DNA from: Acinetobacter tandoii DSM 14970 = CIP 107469
GTDB taxonomy: Bacteria > Pseudomonadota > Gammaproteobacteria > Pseudomonadales > Moraxellaceae
NCBI RefSeq assembly: GCF_000400735.1
Contig: NZ_KE007371.1
Coordinates: 20,692 to 84,691, forward strand
Reading direction: 5' to 3'
DNA length: 64,000 nt
Shown: positions 54,952 through 64,000 of the stretch, one piece after another
Layout of the letters: each line of letters opens with the position of its first letter
Numbering within the stretch: the first letter of the stretch is position 1
Position numbers and translations under genes: made by a program
The notes under the pieces: model-generated
The model's database searches: none
What the model was told of the DNA's origin: nothing
The model's input: the letters and a program-made list of their open reading frames with translations, nothing else

Positions 54952-56997
54952 ATGGCCGCAGTCCAACAATTGCAAGGGGTTGGAAGTGCCTCTGCTGCAT
55001 TACTTGAAAAACTGAATATTTTCACCACGGATGATTTATTGTTTCATCTGCCGCGGGATTATGAAGATCGTAGCACGATCATCCCCATGAACCAATTGGA
55101 GGTTGGGCGTAGCTATCTGCTTGAGGGTACGGTGAAATCAGTGGACTTTCCTCCGGGAAAGCGTAAATCCATGGCCATTTTACTGGATGATGAGCTCGGT
55201 AAAGTCACGCTACGCTTTTATCACCTATATAAAGCCCTGACTGATCGCGGCAAGGTGGGCAACCGTTTACGGGTTTTTGGTGAAGTCCGTGTCGGTGCTC
55301 GTGGCTTGGAAATGTATCATCCTGAAATTCAGTTAATTAGCGAACATACGCCATTGCCACAAACCCAGCTCACGGCGATTTACCCTGCGACTGAAGGACT
55401 CACTCAAACCAAACTACGTGAATATGTCAAACATGCCTTAAAACAGCACAGTGATGACCTACCAGAACTCCTGCCACAGAAATTCACCAATGGCTATGCC
55501 TTGAAACAAGCCCTGTATTACATCCATGAACCTCCATTGGATGCCAACATGTTGCAGTTGAGTCAAGGTTCACATCCTGCGCAGCAACGCCTGATTTTTG
55601 AGGAATTGGTGGCTCATCAAGTCAGCCTGCTGACCCGCCGCGCCTATATTCAACAAATTGCAGCCCCGTCATTTACGCACAGTAAAAACTTTGCCAAACA
55701 ATTGCTGGCTGCGTTGCCTTTTCAAATGACCGCAGCACAGAAGCGCGTGTCTAAAGAAATCTCCGATGATTTAAAGCAACACAAGCCAATGCTACGTCTG
55801 GTACAAGGTGATGTCGGGGCAGGTAAAACGCTCGTGGCAGCACTTGCTGCTTGTCATGCCTTAGAAGAAGGTTGGCAAGTTGCCCTCATGGCACCGACTG
55901 AAATTTTGGCGGAACAGCATTATTTGAATTTTAAACGCTGGTTTGAGCCTCTAGGCTTAAATGTGGCATGGCTATCAGGCAAACAAAAGGGCAAAGCGCG
56001 TGCCTTAGCAGAACAACAAATCCAACAAGGCTCAGCTCAACTGGTGATTGGTACGCATGCGTTATTCCAAGATAGTGTTGCCTTTCATAAGTTGGGTTTG
56101 GTCATTATTGATGAACAGCATCGCTTTGGGGTCGATCAGCGTTTGGCACTTCGCAATAAAGGCGCACAGCAAACCACACCCCATCAACTGGTGATGACCG
56201 CAACCCCTATTCCGCGTACTCTCGCGATGTCCGCATATGGGGACTTAGATACCTCAGTGATTGATGAATTGCCACCAGGTCGAACCCCGATTCAAACGGT
56301 GACTATTCCTTTGGACCGTCGTGAAGAAGTCTTACAACGGATTGCCAGTAATTGCGCCGAAGGCAAACAAGCCTATTGGGTTTGCACATTGGTCGAACAG
56401 TCGGAAACTTTAGATGCTCAAGCCGCAGAAGCCACCTATGCCGAAATCAAGCAACGTTTCCCAACACTCAATATCGGACTGGTGCATGGCAAAATGAAAG
56501 CCGATGAGAAGCAAGCCGTCATGCAACAGTTCAAGGATAACGAACTACAACTGCTCATTGCGACCACGGTAATTGAAGTCGGCGTGGATGTGCCGAATGC
56601 CTCTATTATGGTCATTGAAAATGCCGAGCGTCTGGGCTTATCACAACTGCATCAGTTACGTGGTCGTGTTGGACGTGGTGCAAAGGCAAGTTTTTGTGCC
56701 CTACTCTATAAGAATCCACTATCACAAAATGGACAAGAACGCTTACGCATCATGCGTGAAACCAATGATGGCTTCATCATTGCAGAGAAAGATTTAGAGA
56801 TTCGCGGCCCTGGGGAGTTACTCGGCACTAAACAAACGGGAGATATGGGCTTTCGCGTTGCCAAATTAGAACGGGATGATCATTTGCTCAATCAGGCGCA
56901 TTATGTGGCACAACAAATCCTGAAAGACTATCCAACTCAGGCCGATGCCTTACTCAAACGCTGGCTACCTGAAGCCCCGCGCTATGCTTATGTTTAA
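54952..56997 (+). CDS. recG: ATP-dependent DNA helicase RecG
   Basis: 681 residues. N-terminal wedge/OB domain (to about 180), Walker A GDVGAGKT near residues 285-292, DEQHRFG box, MTATPIPRT, and the C-terminal QLRGRVGRG helicase box. It remodels stalled forks and Holliday junctions. It overlaps the start of comF. Confidence 0.97.
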   Translation: MAAVQQLQGVGSASAALLEKLNIFTTDDLLFHLPRDYEDRSTIIPMNQLEVGRSYLLEGTVKSVDFPPGKRKSMAILLDDELGKVTLRFYHLYKALTDRGKVGNRLRVFGEVRVGARGLEMYHPEIQLISEHTPLPQTQLTAIYPATEGLTQTKLREYVKHALKQHSDDLPELLPQKFTNGYALKQALYYIHEPPLDANMLQLSQGSHPAQQRLIFEELVAHQVSLLTRRAYIQQIAAPSFTHSKNFAKQLLAALPFQMTAAQKRVSKEISDDLKQHKPMLRLVQGDVGAGKTLVAALAACHALEEGWQVALMAPTEILAEQHYLNFKRWFEPLGLNVAWLSGKQKGKARALAEQQIQQGSAQLVIGTHALFQDSVAFHKLGLVIIDEQHRFGVDQRLALRNKGAQQTTPHQLVMTATPIPRTLAMSAYGDLDTSVIDELPPGRTPIQTVTIPLDRREEVLQRIASNCAEGKQAYWVCTLVEQSETLDAQAAEATYAEIKQRFPTLNIGLVHGKMKADEKQAVMQQFKDNELQLLIATTVIEVGVDVPNASIMVIENAERLGLSQLHQLRGRVGRGAKASFCALLYKNPLSQNGQERLRIMRETNDGFIIAEKDLEIRGPGELLGTKQTGDMGFRVAKLERDDHLLNQAHYVAQQILKDYPTQADALLKRWLPEAPRYAYV

Positions 56998-57622
56998 ACC
57001 TTTTTTATCTAGCGCTCAGCAATGGCTGCATTCAGTACTACCATGTCAGTTTTGTGGACTTGAGCGTGGTCGTCATGCAAGCCTCTGTCAAGATTGCTGG
57101 AACCATTTACCTTGGTTCAAACAATCTGTGCAACGTCAAGAAATTGAGGTTCAAGTCGCCTGCCATTATGCCTATCCCATTGATCGTGTGATTCAGCAAT
57201 TTAAATATGAGCAACAACTACATTTTCAAATTTTGCTGACTGGACTGCTCAAACAACTGGACTATCGTCAAATTCAAGCCATCGTTCCCATGCCAATTTC
57301 TACTCAACGTTTGGCCGAACGAGGTTATAACCAAAGTGTCATTCTGGCACAGCGTTTGAGTCAGCAGTTAAATATTCCAGTTTGGCAACCTATTCAACGG
57401 CAACATCAGCATTCGCAGAAAGGCTTAAGCCGTTTAGAACGACTGGATAGCATAGAACAGCAATTTAAAATCGCCCCAACAAACACTCTGCGTTATCGTC
57501 GCGTGTTAATGCTCGATGATGTGGTGACAACAGGCAGCTCACTTAAAGCATTGCAGCAAGCTCTAAATGAACTGGGCTGCCGAAAAATTGAAGCCACCTG
57601 TATTGCAGCAGCTCAGGTTTAA
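56990..57622 (+). CDS. comF: ComF-family phosphoribosyltransferase-like protein
   Basis: 210 residues from ATG 56990; ATG 56984 is also possible, both inside the recG end. N-terminal zinc site CQFC ... CQDC, then the PRTase motif VLMLDDVVTTGSS near the C-terminus. ComF proteins act in natural transformation, handling incoming single-stranded DNA in the cytosol. Acinetobacter are often competent, which fits. It is translationally coupled to recG. Confidence 0.92.
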   Translation: MFKPFLSSAQQWLHSVLPCQFCGLERGRHASLCQDCWNHLPWFKQSVQRQEIEVQVACHYAYPIDRVIQQFKYEQQLHFQILLTGLLKQLDYRQIQAIVPMPISTQRLAERGYNQSVILAQRLSQQLNIPVWQPIQRQHQHSQKGLSRLERLDSIEQQFKIAPTNTLRYRRVLMLDDVVTTGSSLKALQQALNELGCRKIEATCIAAAQV

Positions 57623-57656
57623 TCATAGAAGTATTGATTCAATCCATTTGAAAAAG

Positions 57657-58058
57657 CTAGGCCTGTATCTTTAAATACTGACGCACCCATGGCAATACGA
57701 TTTCTCGAGTCAATGGTGCTAAAGGCGTGCTCTGATCATCCAGCTCAATCCACTTAAGTTCGGCAATTTCTGCTGCAATTTGTGGCGAGCTATCTAGCTC
57801 CACTTGAAATACATGACTCACCAATAGATGATCAGGCTCATTGGCCGCAGCGATTTCAAAACGTCCAACGTACTGAATAATTTTCGCCTGACAGCCAATT
57901 TCTTCCTCGATTTCACGCAAGATACAATGTTCAGGTGCTTCATCTGGTTCTAGCTTGCCACCCACCTGCATAAAAAAACGAGTGTTGTGCTTACGCACCA
58001 ATAACAACTGCTGTTGTGCATTTAACACAATACCCGCAGCGACAGTAATTTGTTTCAT
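57657..58058 (-). CDS. NUDIX hydrolase
   Basis: 133 residues from ATG 58058, whose A is the last base of the upstream gene's TAATG overlap. The Nudix box is complete, GKLEPDEAPEHCILREIEEEIG. It hydrolyses a nucleoside diphosphate linked to X. The substrate is unknown. It is coupled to the LOG-family gene, so both may act on nucleotide-derived metabolites. Confidence 0.88.
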   Translation of the reverse strand: MKQITVAAGIVLNAQQQLLLVRKHNTRFFMQVGGKLEPDEAPEHCILREIEEEIGCQAKIIQYVGRFEIAAANEPDHLLVSHVFQVELDSSPQIAAEIAELKWIELDDQSTPLAPLTREIVLPWVRQYLKIQA

Positions 58059-58657
58059 TAGGCGTGTTTCACCAAGTCTTGCTGCTCGGTCATGCCCCAT
58101 TTCGGGGTAGGTGCAGTAAATACATCAAACTGCTGTAGAATCGCTTCAACCGAGTTTTCAGCAATTAAGGTCTCTGTGAAACGTGAATGCGTAAAGCCTT
58201 TTTCAGTCGTTAAGTTGATGAATTTAATCAGGTCATCATAAAAGCCTTCAACATTTAAAAAAGCGCATGGTTTTAAATGAATGCCCAATTGTGCCCAAGT
58301 CCACTGTTCAAAAATTTCTTCCAAAGTTCCCGCACCACCTGGCAGTGCAATAAAGGCATCTGAAAGTTCAGACATTTGGGTTTTACGTTCATGCATGTTT
58401 TTTACCACATGCAGCTCAGTCAAATCAGGATGAGCCAACTCACGATCGACCAATGCATGTGGAATCACTCCAATCACTCGCCCACCTGCTTGTAAGGCAC
58501 TATCTGCAATCACGCCCATTAAACCAGAGCGCCCACCACCATAGACCAGTGTTTTACCTTGTTGTGCTAACGTTTGCCCAACATGACGTGCTGTATCTAA
58601 GAAAATGGTGTCTGTACCAACCGCTGAACCACAAAAAACCGCAATAGAATGTGTCAT
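58058..58657 (-). CDS. LOG-family protein (nucleoside 5'-monophosphate phosphoribohydrolase type)
   Basis: 199 residues. Motifs GGGRSGLMG (about 40-48) and PGGAGTLEEIFEQWTW (about 104-119) define the LOG family (TIGR00730). Relatives release the base from cytokinin monophosphates or AMP. The family often acts as a nucleotide-cleaving housekeeper. Stop overlaps the NUDIX start. Confidence 0.88.
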   Translation of the reverse strand: MTHSIAVFCGSAVGTDTIFLDTARHVGQTLAQQGKTLVYGGGRSGLMGVIADSALQAGGRVIGVIPHALVDRELAHPDLTELHVVKNMHERKTQMSELSDAFIALPGGAGTLEEIFEQWTWAQLGIHLKPCAFLNVEGFYDDLIKFINLTTEKGFTHSRFTETLIAENSVEAILQQFDVFTAPTPKWGMTEQQDLVKHA

Positions 58658-58812
58658 TATTTCACCATGTTATGATCTTGTCATACCGCGAAAGTAAAGT
58701 AGATAGAGATTTTTTCATAAATTAGCAATTCAATCAGTGTTTTTCATGAAATCCTTGTCTAAAATACACCCATCGATTTAACCCCATACTGCGTAAGGGA
58801 GAAAAGACATCT

Positions 58813-59826
58813 ATGCTTGAAGCCTTTTACGCCACAGAGCGCGGTAGTTTAGAAGACGCCACCATTAATGGCGGTTTTGATTTACATCCAGAACTAGTCT
58901 GGGTCGACCTGATTGCACCTTCACAAGAAGAACAGCAATGGGTTTTAGATGCCTATGATCAAAATCTACCAACACTAAAATCGTTGGAAGACATCTCTTC
59001 ATCTGCCCGATTCTACCGTGATGATGATGGTATTTTGCATATCAGCACGTATTTTTTAACGAAAAATAAAAATTATCAGGTGGATGGTGAAGCGGATGAT
59101 AATTCCAGTATTTTAGCTACAGTACAAACCGTCGCTTTTATTTTGCATAAAGAGCGCTTGTTTACTCTACGTGGTGAAAAACTGGTGGCTTTCCGTGCCT
59201 TTCGCGCACGCGCACGTCGCAATGATTACGAAATTGACTATAAAGACCCGACTTGGGTACTTTTAGGTTTACTGGAAGCCAAACTGGATGAGCTTGCGGA
59301 TATCTTGGAAGATATCCACAAGGACTTGGAAAAATACTCCACAGAAGTGCTGAATAACCGTCATCGTGAACAAATTCTCGACCTCGATGACATGATTACG
59401 CGTCTGGCACAGTTAGAAGATATGTTAGGTAAGGCACAACTCTGTTTGATTGACTTACGTCGTGTACTGACCTTCTTATCCCGTCCGCGTGCCCTAGGCA
59501 GTCATATCTATGATGCAGACATTCGAGAGTTGAGTGAAGATGTACGCTCACTGGTCGAACATGATGCCTTCTTGTTCCAGAAAGTGCGCTTCTTGCTAGA
59601 TACGACATCAGGATTCATTAACACCGAGCAGAATGATACCATTCGTCGCTTCTCGATTTTACCCAGTATGCTTGCACCCCCAATGTTAGTGGCAAGTATC
59701 TACGGCATGAATACGGATGTTTTACCCTTTGCCCACGGCACCACCAGCTTTATCGCCGTTAGTATGATTATTGTCGGCTTCTTTATTGGGCCACTGATTT
59801 ATTTCCGCTGGAAAAAATGGATCTGA
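58813..59826 (+). CDS. corA: Magnesium/cobalt transporter CorA
   Basis: 337 residues. A large cytosolic helical domain is followed by two C-terminal transmembrane helices. The pore motif GMN lies in SIYGMNTDVLPF at the end of TM1, and the protein ends in the basic YFRWKKWI. The homopentameric channel imports Mg2+. Confidence 0.93.
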   Translation: MLEAFYATERGSLEDATINGGFDLHPELVWVDLIAPSQEEQQWVLDAYDQNLPTLKSLEDISSSARFYRDDDGILHISTYFLTKNKNYQVDGEADDNSSILATVQTVAFILHKERLFTLRGEKLVAFRAFRARARRNDYEIDYKDPTWVLLGLLEAKLDELADILEDIHKDLEKYSTEVLNNRHREQILDLDDMITRLAQLEDMLGKAQLCLIDLRRVLTFLSRPRALGSHIYDADIRELSEDVRSLVEHDAFLFQKVRFLLDTTSGFINTEQNDTIRRFSILPSMLAPPMLVASIYGMNTDVLPFAHGTTSFIAVSMIIVGFFIGPLIYFRWKKWI

Positions 59827-59898
59827 ACATTCTTTTTTGCATGGTGTGATCCGCGAAGTACAACAGAACACGTTCTTTTTGAGCATAAGATTCAACAT

Positions 59899-59934
59899 AA
59901 AAAAAGCACCGCAATTGCGGTGCTTTTTCTTTTA
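59899..59934. terminator. Bidirectional terminator between corA and the mla operon
   Basis: AAAAAGCACCGCA / TGCGGTGCTTTTT stem with almost no loop, flanked by A and T runs. It lies between the convergent corA and mlaB ends; its edge touches the last mlaB codon. Confidence 0.92.
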
Positions 59935-60219
59935 GATCAAATGCAGATCATCTTGCAGATGACAAGCCTGAATAATCTTCATCATTTTGTCAGGCACAGC
60001 CTTAAAGTGTAAACCTTGTGCTTGAGGCGTTTGGCGCAACCAACGTACCAGTACCGCTAATGCCAAGGTACTTCCCTGTTGCAACTGTGCTAGGTTCACT
60101 ACCATAGACAACTGTTGTTTCTGAATCAATGCCAGACCCTGCTGATAGTATTGTTCAGCATTGTCATAGTCGATTTTTCCAGTGACTTGCAATTCCTGAT
60201 TGACGAGACTAATCACCAT
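59932..60219 (-). CDS. mlaB: MlaB, STAS-domain subunit of the Mla transporter
   Basis: 95 residues forming a single STAS domain (VVNLAQLQQGSTLALAVLVRWL). In E. coli MlaB binds the MlaF ATPase and controls its activity in the cytosol. Last gene of mlaFEDCB. Confidence 0.88.
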   Translation of the reverse strand: MVISLVNQELQVTGKIDYDNAEQYYQQGLALIQKQQLSMVVNLAQLQQGSTLALAVLVRWLRQTPQAQGLHFKAVPDKMMKIIQACHLQDDLHLI

Positions 60220-60228
60220 TCACCTATC

Positions 60229-60861
60229 TTATTTTTTCTTTACAGCTGCGTCAGCATCTGGTTCAAAGTTAGCAATCGCTTTATCCAGATTACCACCATT
60301 ACGTTTCACAGTCGCCGCAAACTGGTTACGGAATTGCAAACCTAAATCAATACCAGAAACGTTGATGTTACGAATCTTCCATTGGCTACCTTTATCCGCC
60401 AACTGGAACGATACAGGAATCTTTTCACCGTTGTTATTAAAGTCAATGGTCACTACAGGATTAGCACTGCCTGTTGCTTTATAAGGGCGCATGCTATACG
60501 TCTGGTTGCTAAACTTGGCAAAAGCTGTACCGTAGTTTTCAATCAATGTTTCACGGAAGTTCTTTTCAAACTGTGCACGCTGTGCTGCAGTGCTGTACTG
60601 ATTGGTTGCATAAGTACCCATGACAATACGAGTGAACGCTTGTGAATCTACATACGGGTCTAAGTTTTGACGTACAATGGCTTTAACCGCTGCTGGGTTA
60701 TTTTGCAATTTTGCATGGTCTGCTTTTAAGCGACCAATTAAACCATCCGCCACACGCTTAATAAATGCAGGAGGAGCTTCAGCTGGCGCAGCAAATGCAG
60801 TACCTGCAATCATGGTTGATAAAATGCTTGCCGTTAATGTTTGTTTCAACAACATATTCAC
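60229..60861 (-). CDS. mlaC: MlaC, periplasmic phospholipid carrier
   Basis: 210 residues. Signal peptide ending FAAPA near residue 27; then the MlaC/Ttg2D pattern RQNLDPYVDSQAFTRIVMG and KIRNINVSGIDLGLQFRNQF. It shuttles phospholipid between MlaA at the outer membrane and the inner-membrane MlaFEDB complex. Starts at the first or third codon (MNM). Confidence 0.95.
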   Translation of the reverse strand: MNMLLKQTLTASILSTMIAGTAFAAPAEAPPAFIKRVADGLIGRLKADHAKLQNNPAAVKAIVRQNLDPYVDSQAFTRIVMGTYATNQYSTAAQRAQFEKNFRETLIENYGTAFAKFSNQTYSMRPYKATGSANPVVTIDFNNNGEKIPVSFQLADKGSQWKIRNINVSGIDLGLQFRNQFAATVKRNGGNLDKAIANFEPDADAAVKKK

Positions 60862-60880
60862 TTCTAAGTTCCTCTTTCAA

Positions 60881-61549
60881 TTATTCAACAAATGCTGGTT
60901 CAGCATCTGTTTTTTCAGTTGGTGCCTCAGCTTCTGCCGATGGAGTCGATGACTTACCTGCACCTGCTGTAATAAATTTACTAATCAAATCTTCTAAATC
61001 CATCGTACCCTGAGTGTTAGCGATTGATGCACCACGCTTGATATAATTCAAGCCACCACCTGGAACAACTTTCAAATACTTCTCACCCAACAAGCCATTG
61101 GTTGCTACCATTATGTAAGCATCTTCATCAATACTGGTGATGGATTTCATGTTCGCAATAAGTTGCTGTTCCATTTCTTTTTGTTTCGCTGGTGTAGCTT
61201 CGGTATATTCTGTGCTATAGCGCAACTCATCCAACGCGTTGTTTTCAACCGTTTTCAACTGTTCTGCATTGAAAGACGTTAGCTTGCCATCCAACTCAAA
61301 ATGCACCGTTGCCAAACGCGTTACGGGATCTAGAGTAATATCTGTAACACGACCAATCGTGACACCACTCATCGTAACTTTGGCACGAGGCTTCAAGCCA
61401 TTTACGTTATCAAATTGTGCCGTCATGCTATAGGCATCACGTAAGTTAGTGCCGACTAAGCCACTCACTTTCATTGCCAAGAAAAACAATGCAACACCGA
61501 AGACAATCACAAATAATCCTACGGCCAGCTCACTTGCACGTGATTTCAT
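60881..61549 (-). CDS. mlaD: MlaD, MCE-domain subunit
   Basis: 222 residues. One N-terminal transmembrane helix (about 8-28), then the MCE domain with FDNVNGLKPRAKVTMSGVTIG and LLGEKYLKVVPGG. It forms the hexameric phospholipid-binding ring. An acidic Ala/Glu/Thr-rich tail follows (about 200-222). Confidence 0.96.
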   Translation of the reverse strand: MKSRASELAVGLFVIVFGVALFFLAMKVSGLVGTNLRDAYSMTAQFDNVNGLKPRAKVTMSGVTIGRVTDITLDPVTRLATVHFELDGKLTSFNAEQLKTVENNALDELRYSTEYTEATPAKQKEMEQQLIANMKSITSIDEDAYIMVATNGLLGEKYLKVVPGGGLNYIKRGASIANTQGTMDLEDLISKFITAGAGKSSTPSAEAEAPTEKTDAEPAFVE

Positions 61550-62328
61550 TAAACCCCTCCGAACATGACCGCAGTCAACACAAAATCAAAACCTAATACA
61601 CAAAGCGATGAATACACCACGGTACGCGTTGTGGATGTTGCAATGCCTTCAGATGTCGGTACACAAGCATAGCCTTGGTAAACCGCAATCCAAGTACATA
61701 AAATGGCAAAAACAATACTCTTAATAATCGTGCCATTAAAGATATCTTTATAGAATTGCACATTACTTTGCATACCACTCCAGAAAGAACCTTCATCTAC
61801 GCCCAGAAAATCTACGCCGACCATTTTACCGCCAATAATACCAATCGCAGCAAACACCACACTCAACATCGGCAAACTTACAATACCCGCCCACAAACGT
61901 GGTGAAACAATACGTTTTAATGGATCAACCCCGATCATCTCCATACTGGACAATTGTTCGGTGGCTTTCATTAATCCAATTTCTGCAGTCAATGCAGAAC
62001 CTGCACGCCCAGCAAATAATAATGCGGCAACCACAGGAGCCAATTCACGTAACAGAGTTAACGACACCATGGTGCCCAACATAGCTTCTGAACCAATGTT
62101 GACCAAAATGGAATAGCCTTGTAAGCCTAAAACCAAACCAATGAACAAACCTGACACCGAAATAATCAGTAAGGACATCACCCCGACACGATACATTTGG
62201 TAAACAAACAGTTTGACCCCTAACCATGTCGGCATTGAGCATAGAATTTGTAACAACATAATGGTTGCAACACCGACACCCTGAACACTCTGAATAACGC
62301 GTCTACCTAATGAGGCAATAGCATTCAT
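61549..62328 (-). CDS. mlaE: MlaE, permease subunit
   Basis: 259 residues and five to six helices. [23 protein letters not shown] is the MlaE signature. It forms the membrane part of the phospholipid ABC transporter. Its ends overlap both mlaF and mlaD by a few bases. Confidence 0.97.
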   Translation of the reverse strand: MNAIASLGRRVIQSVQGVGVATIMLLQILCSMPTWLGVKLFVYQMYRVGVMSLLIISVSGLFIGLVLGLQGYSILVNIGSEAMLGTMVSLTLLRELAPVVAALLFAGRAGSALTAEIGLMKATEQLSSMEMIGVDPLKRIVSPRLWAGIVSLPMLSVVFAAIGIIGGKMVGVDFLGVDEGSFWSGMQSNVQFYKDIFNGTIIKSIVFAILCTWIAVYQGYACVPTSEGIATSTTRTVVYSSLCVLGFDFVLTAVMFGGV

Positions 62329-63143
62329 GCACGAACCTCGCCCGCCAAATACGCTTGATGACTAAACTGATATTCTACAGGCCCTTCAGCCGCACCTGTC
62401 AGGAACTGTCGCACAAATGGTGATGCATTCGCCTGTAATTCAGCAGGCGTACCTTCACCTTGCACTTTCCCCTCCGCAACCACATAAATATAATCTGCAA
62501 TCGAAAGCGTTTCTGCTACATCATGCGATACAATAATCGTGGTCAACTCTAGTGCTTCACGTAGAGAACGGATTAGTCGAGTCAGTACACCTTTAACAAT
62601 CGGATCCTGACCTGCAAAAGGTTCATCATACATAATCAATTCTGGATCTAATGCAATTGCACGTGCCAAAGCCACACGTCGGTTCATCCCCCCTGAAAGT
62701 TCAGAAGGCATGAGCTGCTCTGTGCCACGCAGGCCAACCGATTCCAGCTTTAATGCGACCAATTCTGCAATTAAATGCTCAGGTAATTGGGTATGCGCAC
62801 GCAATGGAAATGCAACATTTTCATAAACGCTCATATCGGTAAATAAAGCACCGCTTTGGAACAGCATGCCCATACGTGCTCGTGCCGCAAACAACTCATG
62901 TCGCGACATCTGACCAATATCTTTACCGTCAAGTAGCACTTGCCCATGATCTGGGGTTAACTGCCCCCCAATTAAACGCAACAGTGTCGTTTTACCTGTT
63001 CCAGATGGCCCCATAATGGCGGTAATTTGACCACGTCGAATCTTCAGACTGACTTGGTCATAAATGATTCGTTCCCCTCGCTTAAAACTCAGTTCTTTGA
63101 CTTCAATCAAAGCTGAATTTTCAAGGGGTGCTTGATTATTCAT
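62325..63143 (-). CDS. mlaF: MlaF, ATPase subunit
   Basis: 272 residues. Walker [17 protein letters not shown] signature [14 protein letters not shown] and Walker [12 protein letters not shown]. It powers retrograde or anterograde phospholipid transport for outer-membrane asymmetry. First gene of mlaFEDCB. Confidence 0.97.
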   Translation of the reverse strand: MNNQAPLENSALIEVKELSFKRGERIIYDQVSLKIRRGQITAIMGPSGTGKTTLLRLIGGQLTPDHGQVLLDGKDIGQMSRHELFAARARMGMLFQSGALFTDMSVYENVAFPLRAHTQLPEHLIAELVALKLESVGLRGTEQLMPSELSGGMNRRVALARAIALDPELIMYDEPFAGQDPIVKGVLTRLIRSLREALELTTIIVSHDVAETLSIADYIYVVAEGKVQGEGTPAELQANASPFVRQFLTGAAEGPVEYQFSHQAYLAGEVRA

Positions 63144-63305
63144 AGCGGAGAAAGTTCCTGCAATTTTTCAGCACGCATACTATAAAGGATTGAACTATAA
63201 AATGTTACCTAGTTACGTCGGGTAAACTGTGTGCAATTTGTTTTTTGATTCTGTCATTTTAATTATACGAACCAAGGTGCACAGCATAGAAATTAGAACG
63301 CTGTG

Positions 63306-63440
63306 TTATATAAATTGAGCGTAAAAGAAAAAGATCAAATTGCTCAGCAAAAGAATAAAACCAAGATAAGGCATAATGACCTCTTTTAACGAATACCCTA
63401 ACAGAGGTTGTTCTTCTATATTGTTGTTCATATTTGTCAT
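63306..63440 (-). CDS. Possible small membrane protein (44 residues)
   Basis: Frame from ATG 63440 (or 63431) encodes a polar acidic N-terminus (NNNIEEQPLLGYSLKEVI) and one C-terminal hydrophobic helix (LGFILLLSNLIFFFYAQFI). The membrane-helix pattern looks protein-like, but the ribosome site is weak. A -10-like TATACT lies upstream at 63462-63467. It is 162 bases ahead of mlaF on the same strand. A different frame here (63259-63450) lacks such organisation. Confidence 0.45.
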   Translation of the reverse strand: MTNMNNNIEEQPLLGYSLKEVIMPYLGFILLLSNLIFFFYAQFI

Positions 63441-63501
63441 ATTTCAACATAAATTTGACTTAGTATACATTTTTTAAACAATAAACAAAATCTTTAAACA
63501 T

Positions 63502-63529
63502 AAAAAAACCAGCGCTTTTGCGCTGGTTT
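63502..63529 (-). terminator. Terminator of the Arg/Gly-rich protein gene
   Basis: AACCAGCGC / GCGCTGGTT stem with a 4-base loop and seven T on the minus strand. It lies 16 bases past the stop. Confidence 0.92.
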
Positions 63530-63544
63530 CTTAGAAGGGATGAT

Positions 63545-64000
63545 TTAGTCATTAAACTTGCGACGACGGTCACCGCCTTCACGACGTGGACGATCCTCAC
63601 CACCGAATGAACGCTTAGGACGATCTTCGCCACCAAATGAACGCTGTGGACGATCTTCACCACCGAATGAACGCTTAGGACGATCTTCACCACCAAATGA
63701 ACGCTGTGGACGGTCACCAAAACCACCTTCACGACGCGGTGGACGATCACCGAAATCACGTTTAGGACGGTCACCAAAAGAACCTTCACGACGCGGTTTG
63801 TAATCTACACGGTTCCCACGGTTGTCATCATTCGAGTCAAAACGCGGCTTATCATTGAAACCACCTTCACGGCGTGGACGATCGCTGTTAAATTCGCGAC
63901 GTGGACGGTCTTCAAAACCACCTTCACGGCGTGGACGATCATTATTAAATTCGCGACGTGGACGGTCTTCGAAACCACCTTCACGGCGTGGACGATCATT
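63545..64000 (-). CDS. C-terminal Arg/Gly/Asp-rich repeat tail of a larger protein, 5' end outside window
   Basis: 152 codons open to the window edge, ending GDRRRKFND. The visible part is low complexity: repeated DRPRREGGF, DRPRREF and DRPKRSFGGE units. Such basic RGG-like tails are typical of DEAD-box RNA helicases in Acinetobacter and related bacteria, where they bind RNA, so a helicase is the best guess. No helicase motif lies in the window to prove it. Confidence 0.7.
   Translation of the reverse strand, partial: NDRPRREGGFEDRPRREFNNDRPRREGGFEDRPRREFNSDRPRREGGFNDKPRFDSNDDNRGNRVDYKPRREGSFGDRPKRDFGDRPPRREGGFGDRPQRSFGGEDRPKRSFGGEDRPQRSFGGEDRPKRSFGGEDRPRREGGDRRRKFND
63598..63717 (-). repeat. 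30-bp tandem repeat, four units
   Basis: Four near-identical 30-base units encode DRP(K/Q)RSFGGE inside the C-terminal tail. Units alternate between Lys and Gln codons at the fourth position, which suggests a duplicated 60-base pair of units. Confidence 0.8.
63855..64000 (-). repeat. 57-bp tandem repeat, running out of the window
   Basis: Units of about 57 bases encode EDRPRREFN(N/S)DRPRREGGF. At least two and a half copies are visible and the array continues past the window edge. Confidence 0.75.

Noticed and set aside
63259..63450. 63-residue frame on the minus strand upstream of mlaF
   Set aside because: Composition is not protein-like and it overlaps the better-organised 44-residue frame in another phase.
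63545..64000. CRISPR array
   Set aside because: The regular repeats are in frame, encode a low-complexity protein tail and have no unique spacers.

Overview
The window looks like a chromosomal segment of an Acinetobacter-type gammaproteobacterium. This is an inference from moderate-to-low GC, the single S10-spc-alpha ribosomal block, the mlaFEDCB order, the hmp/nsrR pair, IS982-type transposase similarity and the general protein style. No 16S gene is present to fix the species.

Layout. 1-5.8 kb holds mixed accessory metabolism: a DUF389 membrane protein cut by the window edge, a secreted choloylglycine-hydrolase-like enzyme, a lipoprotein, a DMT exporter divergent from an AraC regulator, an FAH-family hydrolase and a YcxB-like protein. 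5.9-7.25 kb has three identical tRNA-Arg(ACG) genes and one tRNA-Ser(GCT) on the minus strand, with a HAD phosphatase gene between two of the tRNA-Arg copies. 7.5-14.6 kb carries rnr, a VanW-like gene, prlC, a zinc-ribbon protein, a membrane/coiled-coil protein and a second DMT transporter. 14.6-18.8 kb is a minus-strand cluster of a one-piece TRAP permease, a rhombosortase and a TatT-like lipoprotein. 18.9-22.8 kb holds a 33-residue small membrane protein missed by length cut-offs, sdhE-ygfX, an acyl-CoA dehydrogenase and a Baeyer-Villiger-type monooxygenase.

23.0-36.8 kb is the uninterrupted S10-spc-alpha block (rpsJ to rplQ, minus strand) with rpoA and secY. It has a strong promoter and a structured leader in front of rpsJ, and hairpins at the rpsQ/rplN and rpmJ/rpsM junctions. 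36.8-50.2 kb carries a glutamine amidotransferase, metC, a HerA-like ATPase, hmp-nsrR with a clear NsrR operator, engB, a PF10118-type protein, a VOC protein, a dicarboxylate/amino-acid symporter, tesB and plsB.

50.2-54.0 kb is an AT-rich accessory island between the convergent genes plsB and a YeeZ-like SDR gene. In transcription order it encodes an adenosine deaminase, a HAM1/RdgB-like purine NTP pyrophosphatase and a SIR2 protein. This is the gene set of the recently described Kongming antiphage system (KomA, KomB, KomC). Here it appears inactivated: komA has an in-frame stop and a frameshift in a run of five C, and an IS982-family element with an exact 8-bp target duplication sits at the komA/komB junction.

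54-64 kb is core again: SDR gene, recG-comF, LOG protein-NUDIX pair, corA, the mlaFEDCB phospholipid-transport operon, a possible small membrane protein, and the repeat-rich Arg/Gly tail of a protein whose start lies beyond the window.
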